Shown: piece after piece, positions 35,881 to 47,695 of the stretch
Numbering within the stretch: position 1 is the stretch's first letter
Layout of the letters: every line of letters begins with the position of its first letter
Assembly: GCA_020698575.1 (NCBI GenBank)
Contig: CM036255.1
Span: forward strand, 22,248,501 to 22,312,500
Direction of reading: 5' to 3'
DNA: 64,000 nt
Source: Bostrychus sinensis
Taxonomy: Eukaryota > Chordata > Actinopteri > Gobiiformes > Eleotridae
The notes under the pieces: generated by a model
Told to the model about the DNA's origin: nothing
Seen by the model: the letters and a program-made list of their open reading frames with translations, nothing else
Databases searched by the model: none
Position numbers and translations under genes: made by a program

Positions 35881-36224
35881 TTTAATACAGCAGTTGTTTC
35901 TATGAAACTCTAGGTATACTTTTAACATTTAGGGAATTTACATTCTCACACAAAATGGCCAAATGTTGTTGAATGATGTCAAAACTCAATCTATACAGTA
36001 TAATCCATTTACCATCCAACCCACACAAGTGCATGGATATCAGTGTTAAAGCTGTCATGTATTTTGTGAGTCATTGTCCTGTCACAAATCAGGTTGGCTG
36101 CAAAATAATTCCTTTGAAATCTGGGAACATTTACTCTGCCTCTTGATTTGAACAAATAATTACAGCGCCTCATTAACATCCAAATGATTTTGTTCAGCTT
36201 AAAATCTCCCCCTTGTCACTACTT

Positions 36225-37310
36225 CTTTTCAGATGACATGTTTTACTGCCTCCACCGCCTCCCTATTCCTGCCAAGATCTCTCTCTCTCTGCCTGTCATG
36301 TGATACCGAGGGCTCCTGCTGTGGATTAAAGCATCCGCAGTTCTCCGTGGGTGTCGTCCGTGGCGTTTGCATGGAAAGGTCCCCGTCACTCACCTTCCTG
36401 GCGGACAGAGCTCGTGATTGGCCCTTGGACCTGGTCACGTCCCGGGCTGTCAGAGCTGTAATATAAAGGCGATGATAGGAGAGTGGTCGGGTCACCAGGT
36501 GTTCTCTGTTTGGACAGGCATCGTGGGCACTGTAATCCTGCCCGGGGAACAAAAGTCTGATTGGGTTTTCTGCTTCGTCTTTGCTTAGCCATTTCCGCTC
36601 TTTTGTTATGAATCATCAGCTCCACCGCCAGCGCATACAGGTGTGGCTTCCTCTGTCCCAGCGTTCAGAGCACTATTAAATAAAAGGACAGGGCTGGTAA
36701 AGCTGAACTACCCAATTTTACAACTGCTGTACCAATGCTCTGTGTTCGGAGACTCTCTTTCCCTGGTAGCCATTTTTCAACAGCCAACGGGAGTGTCCTT
36801 TATTGGAGAGCGCCAGCGGATTAAAATCCTTAATAATACTGCCTATATAACATCATAAAGTGACATCTTTTCACAGATATTCCTATTACAGTATACTGTT
36901 AGATGATTACACGGGTTTCTTCCAATCCCAGAAGAAAAAAGTCGGATAGTTCCCGCCCAAGATCCCTGGCCAAGAATGCCAACTGTTTCTCACGAGAAAC
37001 ACTCAGTACTTTTTTCGTCTATCTCACTCGTCTTTCTGCACACAGCTTGTTTTCCAGCTCTATCTCATCAGTGGAGTCATTTACCTGGATCTATTTTTGT
37101 TCCTTGCTGCACTCACCTGCAGCTCGAGTGTGAGAAAGTGCCCTTTGAAGAGTTATCTGTGCAGCGACGTAGGTCATCGCTGCACTTTCACCAGCCTTTT
37201 ATCGGCTATTCTGCATACAAAAGAGCAGCTGGTGATAAAAGAGGCAGCTCCGATAAGGTGCTTTTTAACTCGTACTCTGTGGCACTTGTGTTGTTATTAT
37301 CCTTATTTTG
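36225..37310. promoter_or_regulatory. Repeat-poor block 5' of the 37.7-kb exon
   Basis: Balanced composition and no recognised repeat over about 1.1 kb, just upstream of an exon. Contains 'ccatttttcaacagccaacg' and CpG-bearing segments. Possible splicing or transcriptional regulatory DNA; inference only. Confidence 0.2.
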
Positions 37311-37753
37311 AGAGACTGTTAGGCTGACCTTATTGGTGGAGCTGTGGCACATTGCTCAAACTACGCAGCTTGGTAAAAGACACATGAAAGTGGTGCAGAC
37401 TGCAATGGGAACAGGAACACTTCATGAAATAATCTTTGGCTGACAGAGCGGCCCCGCATTACCATCTCAGAAGTATTTACAAGTGTGATTACTGTGATTA
37501 TTATTTCAACAATACCCTGCACTGCTCTTTCATGGACTGCCAGCATCGTCTAGGCGAGGGAGGGCCTGCCAAAATTGTTGGTCTGGGAATTTGTCTAGGA
37601 GCTCTCTAGGAGGGCAGAGCGAGGAAGGAGGGGGATTATAGAGAAATGCAATGGTAGAAGAAAAATGTGACACAGTTCAGAAGGGTCCAGTGTCCTTCTG
37701 AGGGGTCACACCAGGCGCTTCTCCTAACATCATTTTGTCCTCTCTCTCTGCAG

Positions 37754-37860
37754 CTCCCACGGAGCCTTTGCTGTGCAAATTTGCCGATGGAGGGCAGAAG
37801 AAACGCCAGAGCCAGAGCAAATACCCCCAGAACGGGCGGCCGTGGCACCGAGAAGGCGAG
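37754..37860 (+). CDS. rbms3: rbms3 internal exon: last strand of RRM2 and basic linker
   Basis: The acceptor is a long CT tract ending in CAG at 37751-37753. The donor gtaaga starts at 37861. Joined to the G left at 2407, the exon reads APTEPLLCKFADGGQKKRQ, then SQSKYPQNGRPWHREGE. EPLLCKFADG is the final beta strand of RRM2, so this RRM is split by a 35.3-kb intron. The KKR run and the Gln/Asn-rich stretch begin the low-complexity C-terminal linker. The length of 107 nt is 2 + 35 codons, so the exon ends on a codon boundary (phase 0). The sequence closely matches remembered vertebrate RBMS3, with small changes such as APT for APS and PWHRE for PWPRE. No frame disruption is visible. Confidence 0.96.
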
Positions 37861-38084
37861 GTAAGATGTTTCCTCAACACACGCCATGGGGAAGATATCT
37901 TTACCAACGCACACAGTTATACAGGTGCACATTATTGGATTAGATTACAATTAAATTATTTCAGTTTCATAAAAAAAAAAAAAACTAAAATATTATATAG
38001 ATTCACTGCGCACAGAATCAAGTATTTTAAGCATTTTAATGGTCATTTTTGTGTACTGGTCCTTGCTATACAGTGGCCAGGCTT

Positions 38085-38348
38085 GGACTCAGAATCAAAG
38101 ATCTTCTAGTTCAGGGCTAAATGCTCTTTCGATGGAGCCACAAACTATAACTCTCAGTAGTCAAGAATCTACTAAAACTTATTTGTTCTTTTAGTGCAGG
38201 AAGATTGTATCTTCTGCCTGTATCTCAAAATGGTACAGAATCCCTTAAAACACTCCTGGATCTAAAGAGTGAGCTAGATCCACACCAAAAATAATCATTC
38301 TGTCCTTGGACCATTACTGACCCTTGCTGAAATTTCTTGACAAAAATG
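38085..38348 (-). mobile_element. tRNA-like repeat (family C), reverse
   Basis: 'gatcttctagttcagggcta', 'atgctctttcgatggagcca', then 'aatggtacagaatcccttaa', 'cactcctggatctaaagagt' and 'ccattactgacccttgctga'. Aligns with 57585-57800. Confidence 0.58.
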
Positions 38349-39149
38349 ATAAATAAAATGTTCTTATCTATTAATGTGTAAAGACTTTTGATAAACATGG
38401 GAGCATTTTTCTCTTACTTCTCACTGTATAAGGCACCACTATAGTACATTATATGAAACTGGTAGAACAGAGGTTATGCATGCAGCCTTTTCCTCCCACA
38501 CAGCTCAGAGGACCGAGACGCTCTGAGTGTAAATGCCAGTCTGTCCTGGGCACTGCATTAAAGCCATCACCTACTCAACTGACATCATCTGCGCCAATGA
38601 AAGGGCAGCTCTCCTCATGGCATCTTATAAAAGTGTGTTAATGAAGTCTAAATACAGTGATATAAGTGTGTCTTTAATGTGGTCGGGCTGCACTGTGAGG
38701 AAGTGAGGGAATTTTACCCAAAGTCCAGCTGGAAATCATGCTTTTGTCAGCACTCGACAGTCCAATTAAAAGTGAAGTGCGTTGAGCAGGAAAGCTTTTA
38801 CTAAACTAATGTAGTGGTCCAAGCTGTCATCGTGGCATTTAGTGCTCAGCTGACAAGGTGATGGATTTGTAGCTTAAGCATGTCGTTAGCTAAACATTTA
38901 ATTGGTTCTTACCGCACAAGGAATGCTTTCTCCAACTGTCCTTGTTTATTCATGAAGCCCAAATGAATTTTAGATGCTTATTTTTGTTGGTTTGTGATAA
39001 TTAAAGTTTTGATATTTTTTTATTACTTTATTTCTAGTTGCTAGTGAAGTTATGCTTCAACTTTGCATTTTTTTTAGGCTTTATATTCATTGAAACTATT
39101 GTTATTGTTTTTTATTTATTTATATATGGTTTTTTTTTTTTTTTTTGTC

Positions 39150-39245
39150 TAAGTCAGTGTTTCTCAAACTTTTTCAGACCAAAGACCACGTTATCATAAA
39201 AAATTAAATAAAATCACCACCTAACCTGCAAACCAGCCTTGGCAC
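39150..39245 (+). mobile_element. hAT-like terminal fragment
   Basis: 'cagtgtttctcaaacttttt' followed by 'cagaccaaagaccacgttat' is the 5' terminus of a hAT-type family. No opposite end was found nearby. Confidence 0.5.
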
Positions 39246-39361
39246 ACCTTGCATAATATTAATTTAAGTTACATTGGACTAGTTTTCATTTAACTTTTAA
39301 TTTTTATGTGCACTCATAGATTTGCTTTAGGAATCGTTTGGGGGTAATTTAAGAAACACAA

Positions 39362-39518
39362 GTCCTTCCTATGTTACTGTGTGTTCTCTCTGACTACAGC
39401 TTCATCCCATTGTGCATGTGTTATGTGAACTGGTGACTCTAAATTGCCCCTAGTGAGTGAATGTGAGAGTGAATGGTTGTCTGTCAGTGTATGTGTCTGT
39501 GTCAACCCCAGTATTTTT
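39362..39518 (+). mobile_element. SINE fragment (family A)
   Basis: 'gtgactctaaattgccccta' and 'gtgagagtgaatggttgtct' are the family hallmark. Both ends are missing. Confidence 0.62.
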
Positions 39519-40214
39519 AAATTCTGTTATAACTACATTAAACCTTTCCTTAACCTATTTGTTAATTTAAAGTTAAGGTTGTATAGCTATTGCATGGCAT
39601 TGTTTTACACAATGTTTGACTGCCTTTCATTTATATTGTTACGACATAATTTCTTCGAAGCCTTTTATTGTTCGTGTAGTTTTTAGAATGAATTGGACCA
39701 TTGAACAAATCACCTTTTAAATGCAGCAGCAGCCTTGGTCCTCACATTGCATTTTCCTCTTTTCCACCATTTATCTTGGTTCCTAATAGCTGACGTATTA
39801 CGCGTCTATTTGTTCCTTTCCAGTGATATCAGAATGAATGTTGAAGTCTGACATTTACCGTAACTTCTCAAGAATTCATAGCTAAAGGGAATAAGGCAAG
39901 CCCAGAAAATGTCTAATAAATGTCTTTTCCAGCATGATGACAAACACATCTGAGGTAATGGTTTCGTAGAAGAAGCCTTGTCCATTTCACAAGGCCCTTG
40001 AAGTAGCTGTGCTCAGCATGTGGCTCTATGTAAACTATTACTGCCTTTCTATTGTACTTACTCCAAGGCACAGAATTTTTAAAAGAAAAAAGGTAGAAAA
40101 AGGTCGCCTAAAGTTTTCACACCAAGTACAACCTCAGAAAATATATCAACTAAAACAGGAATAAAAACTGTCTCTAATTAAACTAAATAAGGACTTGAAC
40201 TGCAAAAGACCAAA

Positions 40215-40278
40215 AAGAAGAAGCCCATATGCCACCAGTAGTACCTGTCCCCCAGTTTGAAAACCACTGCCTTAGATC
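40215..40278 (-). mobile_element. hAT-like terminal fragment, reverse
   Basis: Reversed, it starts with aaggcagtggttttcaaact, the mirror of the terminus at 31455. Confidence 0.5.
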
Positions 40279-40924
40279 GATCGCGATGCCCTCGGATGTA
40301 TAAGCACTGTCACGTAAATTGCATCTATAGCTCGACGCCTCACTGAACACGCATATTCCGGCCATACATCAGGATGCTGGGAATACTGAAATTGGATCCA
40401 GCCTCGTGGTAACAAATTCATCAGCAACCTGTAGAGAGAGAGACAAGGTTAAAATCTCAGCAACCTGCTATATCGGGAAGGGCACGCAAAGGAGACCAGA
40501 CTATACACACAGAATAGATGCGCACATAGCGGGCCTGACAGTTGTGCAAGGTAGGCAAAGGTAAAGCAACAGAGATGGGACGTCCGTCCTTCAGAAAACA
40601 TATAGTGGATGTTTGTGTGGAGAGGAGTCCACTAGAGCAGTGAGTTTGTGTCTGTCCATCAAGTGTTCAGCAGCTCTAAAGCCTACAGTATAAGGCAATT
40701 GAGCATCTTTAACCTAAATCACATTGCTACATCTCCTCGCTGCTCAGGCATGGACCGGGTCAGCTCAGTAAACTCACCGCGGAGCTCAATGACTGTATTT
40801 ATCTGTCCATTGTGTTGTGTGTATAGAGGAAAGATTACCAGCACTTTTACCTCAGAAAATTATGGCAGTAGGTTAATACAACTGTACAGTACAGTCATTA
40901 ATCTTAGTGCATATAATCATTTGG

Positions 40925-41078
40925 GTTGTGGGCAGCTATAGGCCTAAGGTGGGGTACACCCTTGACACTGGCCAGTTAGTTGCAGGGCTGACACTGGGAC
41001 GTGTACACAGACAGACACTCATTCATTAGGGGGAATTTAGAGTCACCAGTTCTCCTAACACATGCATGTCTTGGGACT
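40925..41078 (-). mobile_element. SINE fragment (family A), reverse
   Basis: 'ggcctaaggtggggtacacc', 'tggccagttagttgcagggc', 'cctaacacatgcatgtcttg'. Confidence 0.65.
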
Positions 41079-41904
41079 AATCTCCAAATAGGCTATAGAA
41101 GCTTTTTTTTTTTTTTTTTTTGTGATTTAACAGTATAAATAGTTGAGTCCTTCCTGTCCAAACCTTTTTTCCTTCAATTACAACCATTTATCCAAAGTAA
41201 GACAGGTTATATGCAATCTTTTGTTTCTCTGATTGGTTGTATGTTGGTTGTATGTTTGCTCCTTATATGGGTTCTTCAAAGTCTTGTACTGCCCCATGGA
41301 TTCTGATTGGTTGTACATCTATCCAATTGTATTTATAGGTAGTGAAAAATCGGTGTCCATTTGTTTTGCCTCTGAAATCAAACTCATTCAGGCTTCTTTA
41401 CAGAAAAATAATTAGGTTATATGTTTTTGAAAGTTATGCCCCCTTAAGGACAAGTAATTTAAAGCTTTTCAGTGTGCTAAAGTTAACATAAGTAAGATTG
41501 ATACCTCTATTTATTGACAACAAGCCTCTTATATGTGTGTAAGTCCATATATGTGACGTGTGGCCATTGATCAATAGTATAGCGGCCGTACAGCGGTAAA
41601 TGGAGATAGCCATCACATGTTGTTGGTGTGTTTATCAGAGCGGGGGCCATTCTTTACCTCAGTGTCACATGAACATGAAGGGAACAACACGCCACTGAAT
41701 CTATTAACGTCTGTATGTTCTTTATCTCCACTGTCGGTGCTGCTGCCCCCCTGGATCTTATACAAACTCGACATCTTCAGCCCTCTTTCATGTTATCCAA
41801 CCATTTGTAAACCTTTATATGTCATTTAACATCTTAGTGGATAAATTATTATGTTGTAGTAGAGAAACTTGTCTATTTCACCTCATTTGGGAGTATAAAT
41901 GGCG

Positions 41905-42185
41905 GGTTGTAATCCAGCCACAGGGGAAGCAAGCCAAGTGTACTCTTTGCCAGTTCCAGCTGCCAGTTTTTTAAGATATTTTTTGGCTATTTTGGGGCTT
42001 CATTAGACATTATACAGTGGAGCAGTGACAGGAAATCTGAAAAGTAACACCTCGGAGCACGAGCCTGGGGGTTGTTGTGTCAGGAAGGGCATCTGATATA
42101 AAACCTTTGCCAAATGAATAGGCAAATCAGTGCACTCTTGGAAGCAGATGATTTGCTGTGATGACCTCAGAAGAGAAACGCTTGT
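41905..42185 (+). mobile_element. SINE body/tail copy (family B)
   Basis: 'aatccagccacaggggaagc', 'gtgtcaggaagggcatctga', 'taaaacctttgccaaatg', then 'gcagatgatttgctgtgatg' and 'agaagagaaacgct'. Confidence 0.65.
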
Positions 42186-42392
42186 TCACTTCTGCCTCCC
42201 AGCCAGTGTTATTGAGTCACTGTTTCTTGAGTCCAAGTCATTCTGTCCTTTGTAATCAAATCCGAGTCCAAGTCCAAATCATCAGTGTGCAAGTCCAAGT
42301 CTTTAGCATGTACCTTGAGTTGCGTCTCAAGTCATTTGCCCCTCAGAATGTCCAAGTCCAGGACTCGAAAACTCAATCACCGCTCCCAGCTA

Positions 42393-42645
42393 GGACGTTG
42401 TGGGTGAGACTCTCAGGCTGCCCAAAACACAAGCTCTCTAGCTCTCAGACAGTACACATGTCCGCCCCGTCCTGCTTCCTCCCACTGTCCAAACACATGC
42501 ATAAGGCAAATTAGTGAATGAATGAATGGTTGTCTGGTTTTGTTTGCTTCTGTGTCAACCCTAACTGTCCAGGGTTTACCCCGCCTAAAGCCCATAGTTC
42601 CCGGGATAGGCTCCAGGCACCCATGACCCCTAACTGTAATAATAA
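42393..42645 (+). mobile_element. SINE (family A)
   Basis: 'cttcctcccactgtccaaac', 'gaatgaatggttgtctggtt', 'gtccagggtttaccccgcct', 'cccgggataggctccaggca'. Confidence 0.65.
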
Positions 42646-43140
42646 AAACCCCAGCTTTCCCCTGTTTAACAAAGAAAAGTCGAAGTCACCTGCTCAGACA
42701 AATGAGGGTGTATTTCTGAGCTGCAAAATGTTAATTATGTACATCCTGGAGACTACAGTGACAGTCAAATGGTAGCAGCAGAATTTCTGGGTTGCCTTTT
42801 CCCACTTTGTCTGCCTGTGTGTTTGAAGTCTTCCCAGATCCCACAGTAACATATGGACAGAGTTTGGCAGAGTAACTCACGGCGCAGAGGAGAAAAGGGA
42901 ACACATTGCATGATCAGTCAGGAGTTGCGAGGGGTTGAGTGCTGCAGGGTGGCTGCTTCTACTTCTGCCGCTGCTGCTGCTGAGGATTGAGAAAGATGAC
43001 AGATTTCCTTGTAAACCACCAAAACCGGAGTGTGGAAAGTGCTGTCTCTTGCTGTAGCATGCTGACAAACATATTAGTCACTGGATTTTTTTTTTTTAAA
43101 GCACTCGCGCACACACATATTGGAAAACAACTGCCATGGG

Positions 43141-43284
43141 TGTCTTTCCTTGTCTGTTCAAAGTCACACTTCTCAAGCACCTACTCCAGGGGAATGAGTG
43201 AAGATGAAAAAAAAACATCCAGATTTCCACTCGGCGTAAAAGCCTGACAGATGTCCGTGGATGTGTGTGCGGTCACAAGACTGC
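43141..43284 (+). repeat. Local duplication, copy 1
   Basis: About 144 bp, roughly 85-90% identical by eye to 43526-43668. Shared words: 'caaagtcacact', 'actccaggggaa', 'atttccactcgg', 'gtggatgtgtg', 'agactgca'. Confidence 0.88.
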
Positions 43285-43304
43285 AGGGAAAAAAATATGG
43301 ATGG

Positions 43305-43375
43305 TAGTGCGCGATTGATTTGCTGTGACGACCTCGGAAAGAAAAAAGCTGAAAGGAAAGAGGAAGACAGACTAA
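43305..43375 (+). mobile_element. LINE/SINE tail fragment
   Basis: Only the shared 3' tail is present: 'gattgatttgctgtgacgac', then 'agaaaaaagctgaaaggaaa'. It lies between the two copies of the local duplication. Confidence 0.6.
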
Positions 43376-43377
43376 AA

Positions 43378-43450
43378 GGGGCCCATGGTTGGTGGAACAG
43401 GCTCCAGCCACCTACAACCTTTAATTAAAATATGTGGAAAAAGATAAATA
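43378..43450 (+). mobile_element. SINE tail fragment (family A)
   Basis: 'caggctccagccacctacaa' then 'atatgtggaaaaagataaat'. It lies between the two copies of the 43-kb local duplication. Confidence 0.5.
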
Positions 43451-43525
43451 CCTTGGGAATTTTTTTATAAGTGTACACAAGAACCACACCTGATTAGGGA
43501 AAATAGTCATATAGCATGCTTTTTT

Positions 43526-43668
43526 TGTCACTTCCTTGCTCTCAAAGTCACACTCCTCAGGCACCTGCTCCAGGGGAACGACTGAAGATGAACAAAAACA
43601 TCCGGATTTCCACTCGGTGTAAAAGCTTGACAGATGTCTGTGGATGTGTGCACGGCCATAAGACTGCA
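43526..43668 (+). repeat. Local duplication, copy 2
   Basis: Second copy of 43141-43284 in direct orientation, offset 384-385 bp. SINE and LINE tail fragments and AT-rich sequence lie between the copies. Confidence 0.88.
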
Positions 43669-45056
43669 ACAGCAAAAAAAAAAAAAACAGTGAAAAAATA
43701 AAAGGATGGTTGTGAGAGAGGACCGTGGGACAAAGGGATCATCTCGGCTTTCGGAGTGAGGACAGTCAGGCACAGGTGTCCTTACAACTGCCTGATATGG
43801 GATATAGGCTGTCCTCAGACAACCCTCGCAAGATGTAGTCTCCGACAACGCATCCGCCCAAAGTTAGGGCTCGGAAACATCGGAATAAAACACATTTAGG
43901 AAAATACATTGACATTAAAAATGCATTTGTGAGGCAGAAAGTAGTCATTTGGCCTAGAGCGAAATATAAAAATGAATGCTGATAATTTTGTGACATCTTT
44001 CAAGGCTAAATAATGATTGGCAATAAAATGTTGGCATTGTGAGACTGAAATTTGAATAACTTTACATCTGTCAGATTTATTCATACACTGAGTGGAAAAT
44101 CAACAAACTCACAGACGAGATAGACCTGGTAATCCTTTATCTACACACTAGCTAGCATTAGTCACCAGTTATTTGATTATTTACAAAACATGATGCTGTT
44201 TATGTAAATCAATGCAAAAATATAAACAACAGTGTTAATTTAGTATCTAGATCTATAGTTCATTGTTTATTACATAGTTATACTGGAACGGCTTAAGGAA
44301 AGAATCATTCAGTCACTGATACAAGTGTGAAACTTGGCTGAAATATTTATTATACACAAGATTTTCAGAAAATAATAATAATTCCAACAATGTAATAGGC
44401 CAGGCCCCATATGGATATTTTTGCTATCAGTTTTAAGTATTATTCTTTGGTAGTGTATACTTTGGCTCATTCGAAGTTCATAATCTTTTGTGTACTCCAC
44501 CCCATTTGGTCACAGGACCCCAAAAACCTCTTTTACGGGACAAGCTCTAATAATGAAATATGGGAGTTTAGATAATAAGGTGCTAAAGATGCATGCATTG
44601 TGACAGGATTATGGAATTTGGTAAACAATATCCCGACATAAATAAACATAAACATAACATGTTAGAAAATGGCCGCCGTGTTGGAATTTGAAGTGGCTGG
44701 TACTTTTTTTTTTTTTTTTTCAAATCTAGTGTATAATGAATATTTCTGCCACATTTCATGCCTGTGTCATCAACTAAACCATTCTAGGCAAAAATCCCAT
44801 TTAGTTGCTCCACTGTTATTATATATACTGCTTATACTTATATAGACTTCTATATAACTGCTTAATAGCAGTGAGCAGGGCTTGACATTAACACTAGCCA
44901 TCCTGCCAAATGTGGGTAGATTTTCATTTTGGCTAGTAACATAGATACTCCGTCCAGCCACTTTGGCCGGTTAAATTTTATGCATACATATATCTTATCT
45001 TTAGAGGTTAGGACTGGATTTATTTTGCTCTACTTCAGGGTACAACGATTAGTATA

Positions 45057-45083
45057 TAACAATAATAATAATAATAATAATAC
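45057..45083 (+). repeat. (AAT)n microsatellite
   Basis: About eight uninterrupted AAT units. Confidence 0.95.
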
Positions 45084-45309
45084 ATAACATAAAAGATTTG
45101 TAAACCAAATACACTGAGATACACATAGATCTGCCTGGGTAAACCTGTTTTTAATAGTTAATGAATCCCTGTTCATACATAAAACCACATTTTACATGAA
45201 TGTAAAGCGTATAAATGTACACAAACATTTAACTGAATAAATTGTAGCTAGTAAAAACACTTATTGGCTAGCAACGTTTGACAGCGACTAGCCACTGTTA
45301 GTGAGTTAC

Positions 45310-45482
45310 TCTAATCTAGCCAAAAGAAGTCACAAACCAGTGTACTCTTTGCGCCAGTCCCAAGCCTGGATAACTGGAGAAAGTTGCGTCAGGAAGGGAA
45401 TTTGGTGTAAAACCTATGCCAAGTTAAAATGCAAGCACACAAGGAGGCGGGTTATTTCCTGAGGTGACCCAAAAAAGGTGCT
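45310..45482 (+). mobile_element. SINE body/tail copy (family B)
   Basis: 'cacaaaccagtgtactcttt', 'ccagtcccaagcctggataa', 'gcgtcaggaagggaatttgg', then an altered tail 'ggcgggttatttcctgaggt'. Confidence 0.65.
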
Positions 45483-45676
45483 CTGTGTGACTTTACATCC
45501 CTGAGACAACATGCCATTTCCTTAGTTACTTAAAGCAAGCTTCATTGACTTTTTCTGCTCTAACTTTGTCTTTGAGCTGCTGTGAAATCCATTAGCTCAC
45601 GGACCAAGGGCATCACTTCAGGGAGTTATCAGTCTCCAAAGACAGCTGTCCACGTCTGCCAGTGCTATCAATGCTG

Positions 45677-45700
45677 ACACACACACACGCACACACACAC
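45677..45700 (+). repeat. (CA)n microsatellite
   Basis: CA run with one G interruption. Shorter CA/TG runs occur at 24648-24660, 53411-53428, 60334-60356 and 61757-61770. Confidence 0.9.
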
Positions 45701-46182
45701 TGGATGCCATGCTCTTCGTATGTTGCAGTTTGTGTGCGGATTAAATGCTGGTTATTTACACATCAATAGTTCATTATTACTGACCTTGGGAGTAAGTTGT
45801 GAATCTTTTAAGAACCCTGATTGCTTTTAGAGAATCAGACTGTAGCCTTGAAGTTTATTTTTAAGAACCTGCTTTCCTGGGAGACTGGCTTTTTTTTTTT
45901 TTTTTTTTTTAAGTCATTCTGCAATATTTGTTGGTCAGGTGGCAGCAATCTTAGAAAGTTTCATTTTATTTTTTAGCCTTCCTTGGGAATTTGAGTGAAC
46001 ATTAAGATTGTTGCTGATTGCCCCATAGCCTTGACAAAAGTGGTTCAGCTAGGTGTTATTATAGTGCCACTCTGGTTGTTTAGGTGGTTACTTGTGGTCA
46101 AAAAGCAACCATTTAGTTTGAATTAGGACTCTCGATCAGCCTCAGACTGCCCCAACAGAGAGCCATTACTTTAAAGCTGGGT

Positions 46183-46380
46183 GCACGGTGGCAGAGTGGT
46201 TAACGCTCTGTGAATCTAAGTTGCTTCTAGTGAATAAATGAGAGTGAATGGTTGTTTGTCAGTCTGTCGCAGCCTGTGACTGACTTTCCACTGTCCAGTG
46301 CATGCCCCGCCTAAGGCCCATTGTTGCTGGGATAGGCTCCAGCCACCACAACCCCTAATAAGTGGAAAAAGATTAAATAA
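46183..46380 (+). mobile_element. SINE (family A), internally deleted
   Basis: The head 'gcacggtggcagagtggtta' (A-box-like) jumps to 'gtgaatctaagttgcttcta'. The consensus then continues to 'attgttgctgggataggctc', with loss of the B-box part. Confidence 0.7.
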
Positions 46381-46894
46381 ATACTTTGATTCAGTGGGTG
46401 TTGTGTTTTTTGCTAACTGCTGTAGGTTTTAGTCCAGACTTTTTGATCCCTCTGCCCCTGTGTACCACCACCAGTCCCACAGCTGCAGGGCTCAGTGTAG
46501 GTATCCCTCCGGAGGCACAAGGGCAAAAAGAGCTCCTCAAAGACAGGACAGATTAAGAGATGAAGAGGCGGTGCTGGATAAGGAGCTGGAGGTATGGAGG
46601 AGCAGGTACGGCGATGTAGGGGGGGTATATAGGACACGAGAGAGAAGGGCAGGTCTGTGTGTACGCTGATGAAATCTGCCGTCCTCAGCAGACTCACGCT
46701 AAAGAAATCGGATTAGCTCTCCTCCGGGACAGAACCTCGGGAATGCAGATGACGGATCGCGATGCACAGGTTTCTCTCCGGGACAAGAACAAGGCCCTCC
46801 ACACGACGAAGAGAACTCGCACTGTCCTCACTTACATCGACAAAGGGCATTTTTTCACTCACTGCCCATTCATTAATTATCACATAACTCTTTT

Positions 46895-47065
46895 TCTTTC
46901 CTTTTGGCTTTTTGTTTTTGGGGTCGCCACAGCAGATCATCTGACTCCCAAGTGTGCAGTCATTCATATATTATTTTGGCATAGGTTTTACTCTCCACAC
47001 CCGACACAACCCTCTCCATTTATTAAAGCTTGGGACTGGTACAAACAATACACTGGCTGGTGACT
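46895..47065 (-). mobile_element. SINE tail/body copy (family B), reverse
   Basis: It reads in reverse from the tail ('ggggtcgccacagcagatca') through 'ggcataggttttactctcca' to 'attaaagcttgggactggta'. Confidence 0.65.
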
Positions 47066-47144
47066 TCTTGTACATGGTTTTATAAAAAAAAATAATTGTG
47101 ATTAAACAAAGAAAAAGACAACCACAAAGGTATTTTCTGTGCCG

Positions 47145-47280
47145 TTAACAATGGCCTTTTTTTGAGCGTCTCTACTGACTGAGCTTGGTATAGGTTTTAA
47201 TGCCCTTCCTGATGCATCATTCTCCATTTATCCAGGCTTGGGAATGGCACCAAGAGTACACTGCCTTGTGGAGATACGGT
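47145..47280 (-). mobile_element. SINE body copy (family B), reverse
   Basis: 'ggtataggttttaatgccct', 'tcctgatgcatcattctcca', 'atccaggcttgggaatggca'. It sits directly after the copy at 46895 in the same orientation. Confidence 0.65.
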
Positions 47281-47651
47281 AGCTTTGACATAAACCAAAA
47301 ATTGGATCAACAATATTTTGAAGCATGGGTCCTGCTTTGCACTCAAGACTTAAATCATTAAGCAAAAAGTGGATACTAATACTAATACTATTACTGCTAT
47401 ACTAATGATACTAATTCAATTAAAGTAAAAACATTGAGTTCACAATTAGCTTCTCTTAGCTAATGGCTCCCAGGACAACACACAGGTGACAAATGTAAAG
47501 TCCGGCGAATGCAATCAGGCCAATTTTTCATTGTCAGTTTTTCTAATGTTTGTTTTACAGTTATTGACTTCATACCTGCAGCCATCTAATTTAATGAATA
47601 TTCTTTATTTGTTTTATATAATTCATCTTATTTTCCCTCTCTTTCTTCCAG

Positions 47652-47695
47652 ACTGGCATGGCGTTAACATATGACCCGACTGCAATGCAGAACGG
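47652..47695 (+). CDS. rbms3: rbms3 short exon: TGMALTYDPTAMQNG linker segment
   Basis: This is a 44-nt exon between a CT-rich acceptor (ttcttccag, AG at 47650-47651) and a strong donor (gtaagt, from 47696). Continuing in phase 0 from the previous exon, it reads TGMALTYDPTAMQN plus two bases of a Gly codon. It therefore ends in phase 2, and the next exon starts with the missing G. GMALTYDPTA is the family signature that follows the REGE segment; RBMS3 is remembered as EAGMALTYDPTAAIQNG. One Ala appears missing relative to AAIQ (here AMQ), which is a plausible lineage difference and not a frame error. Because 44 is not a multiple of three, skipping this exon alone would shift the frame. Confidence 0.94.

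Larger units (their letters stand above)
2408..37753 (+). other. rbms3: 35.3-kb rbms3 intron splitting RRM2
   Basis: A phase 1 intron bounded by gtgagg and a CT-tract CAG. It contains no supported gene on either strand: open frames are short, lack splice context or known domains, and often come from repeats. Repeats, hairpins and candidate regulatory blocks are listed separately. The remaining sequence, for example 9000-9850, 11200-11970, 13330-13670, 14100-15180 and 27640-28400, is AT-rich unique-looking or decayed DNA in which I recognise nothing. Confidence 0.85.
37861..47651 (+). other. rbms3: 9.8-kb rbms3 intron
   Basis: A phase 0 intron from gtaaga (37861) to ttccag (47651). It holds SINE copies, long homopolymer runs (poly-T at about 39130, 41104, 44704 and 45890), an AAT microsatellite and the local duplication at 43141/43526. 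The stretches 38350-39150, 39530-40200 and 43700-44900 look AT-rich with no feature I can name. Confidence 0.85.

Noticed and set aside
46413..47063. Open frames on both strands around 46.4-47.0 kb as exons
   Set aside because: They overlap reversed SINE sequence and carry no domain; the real rbms3 exon lies later at 47652.
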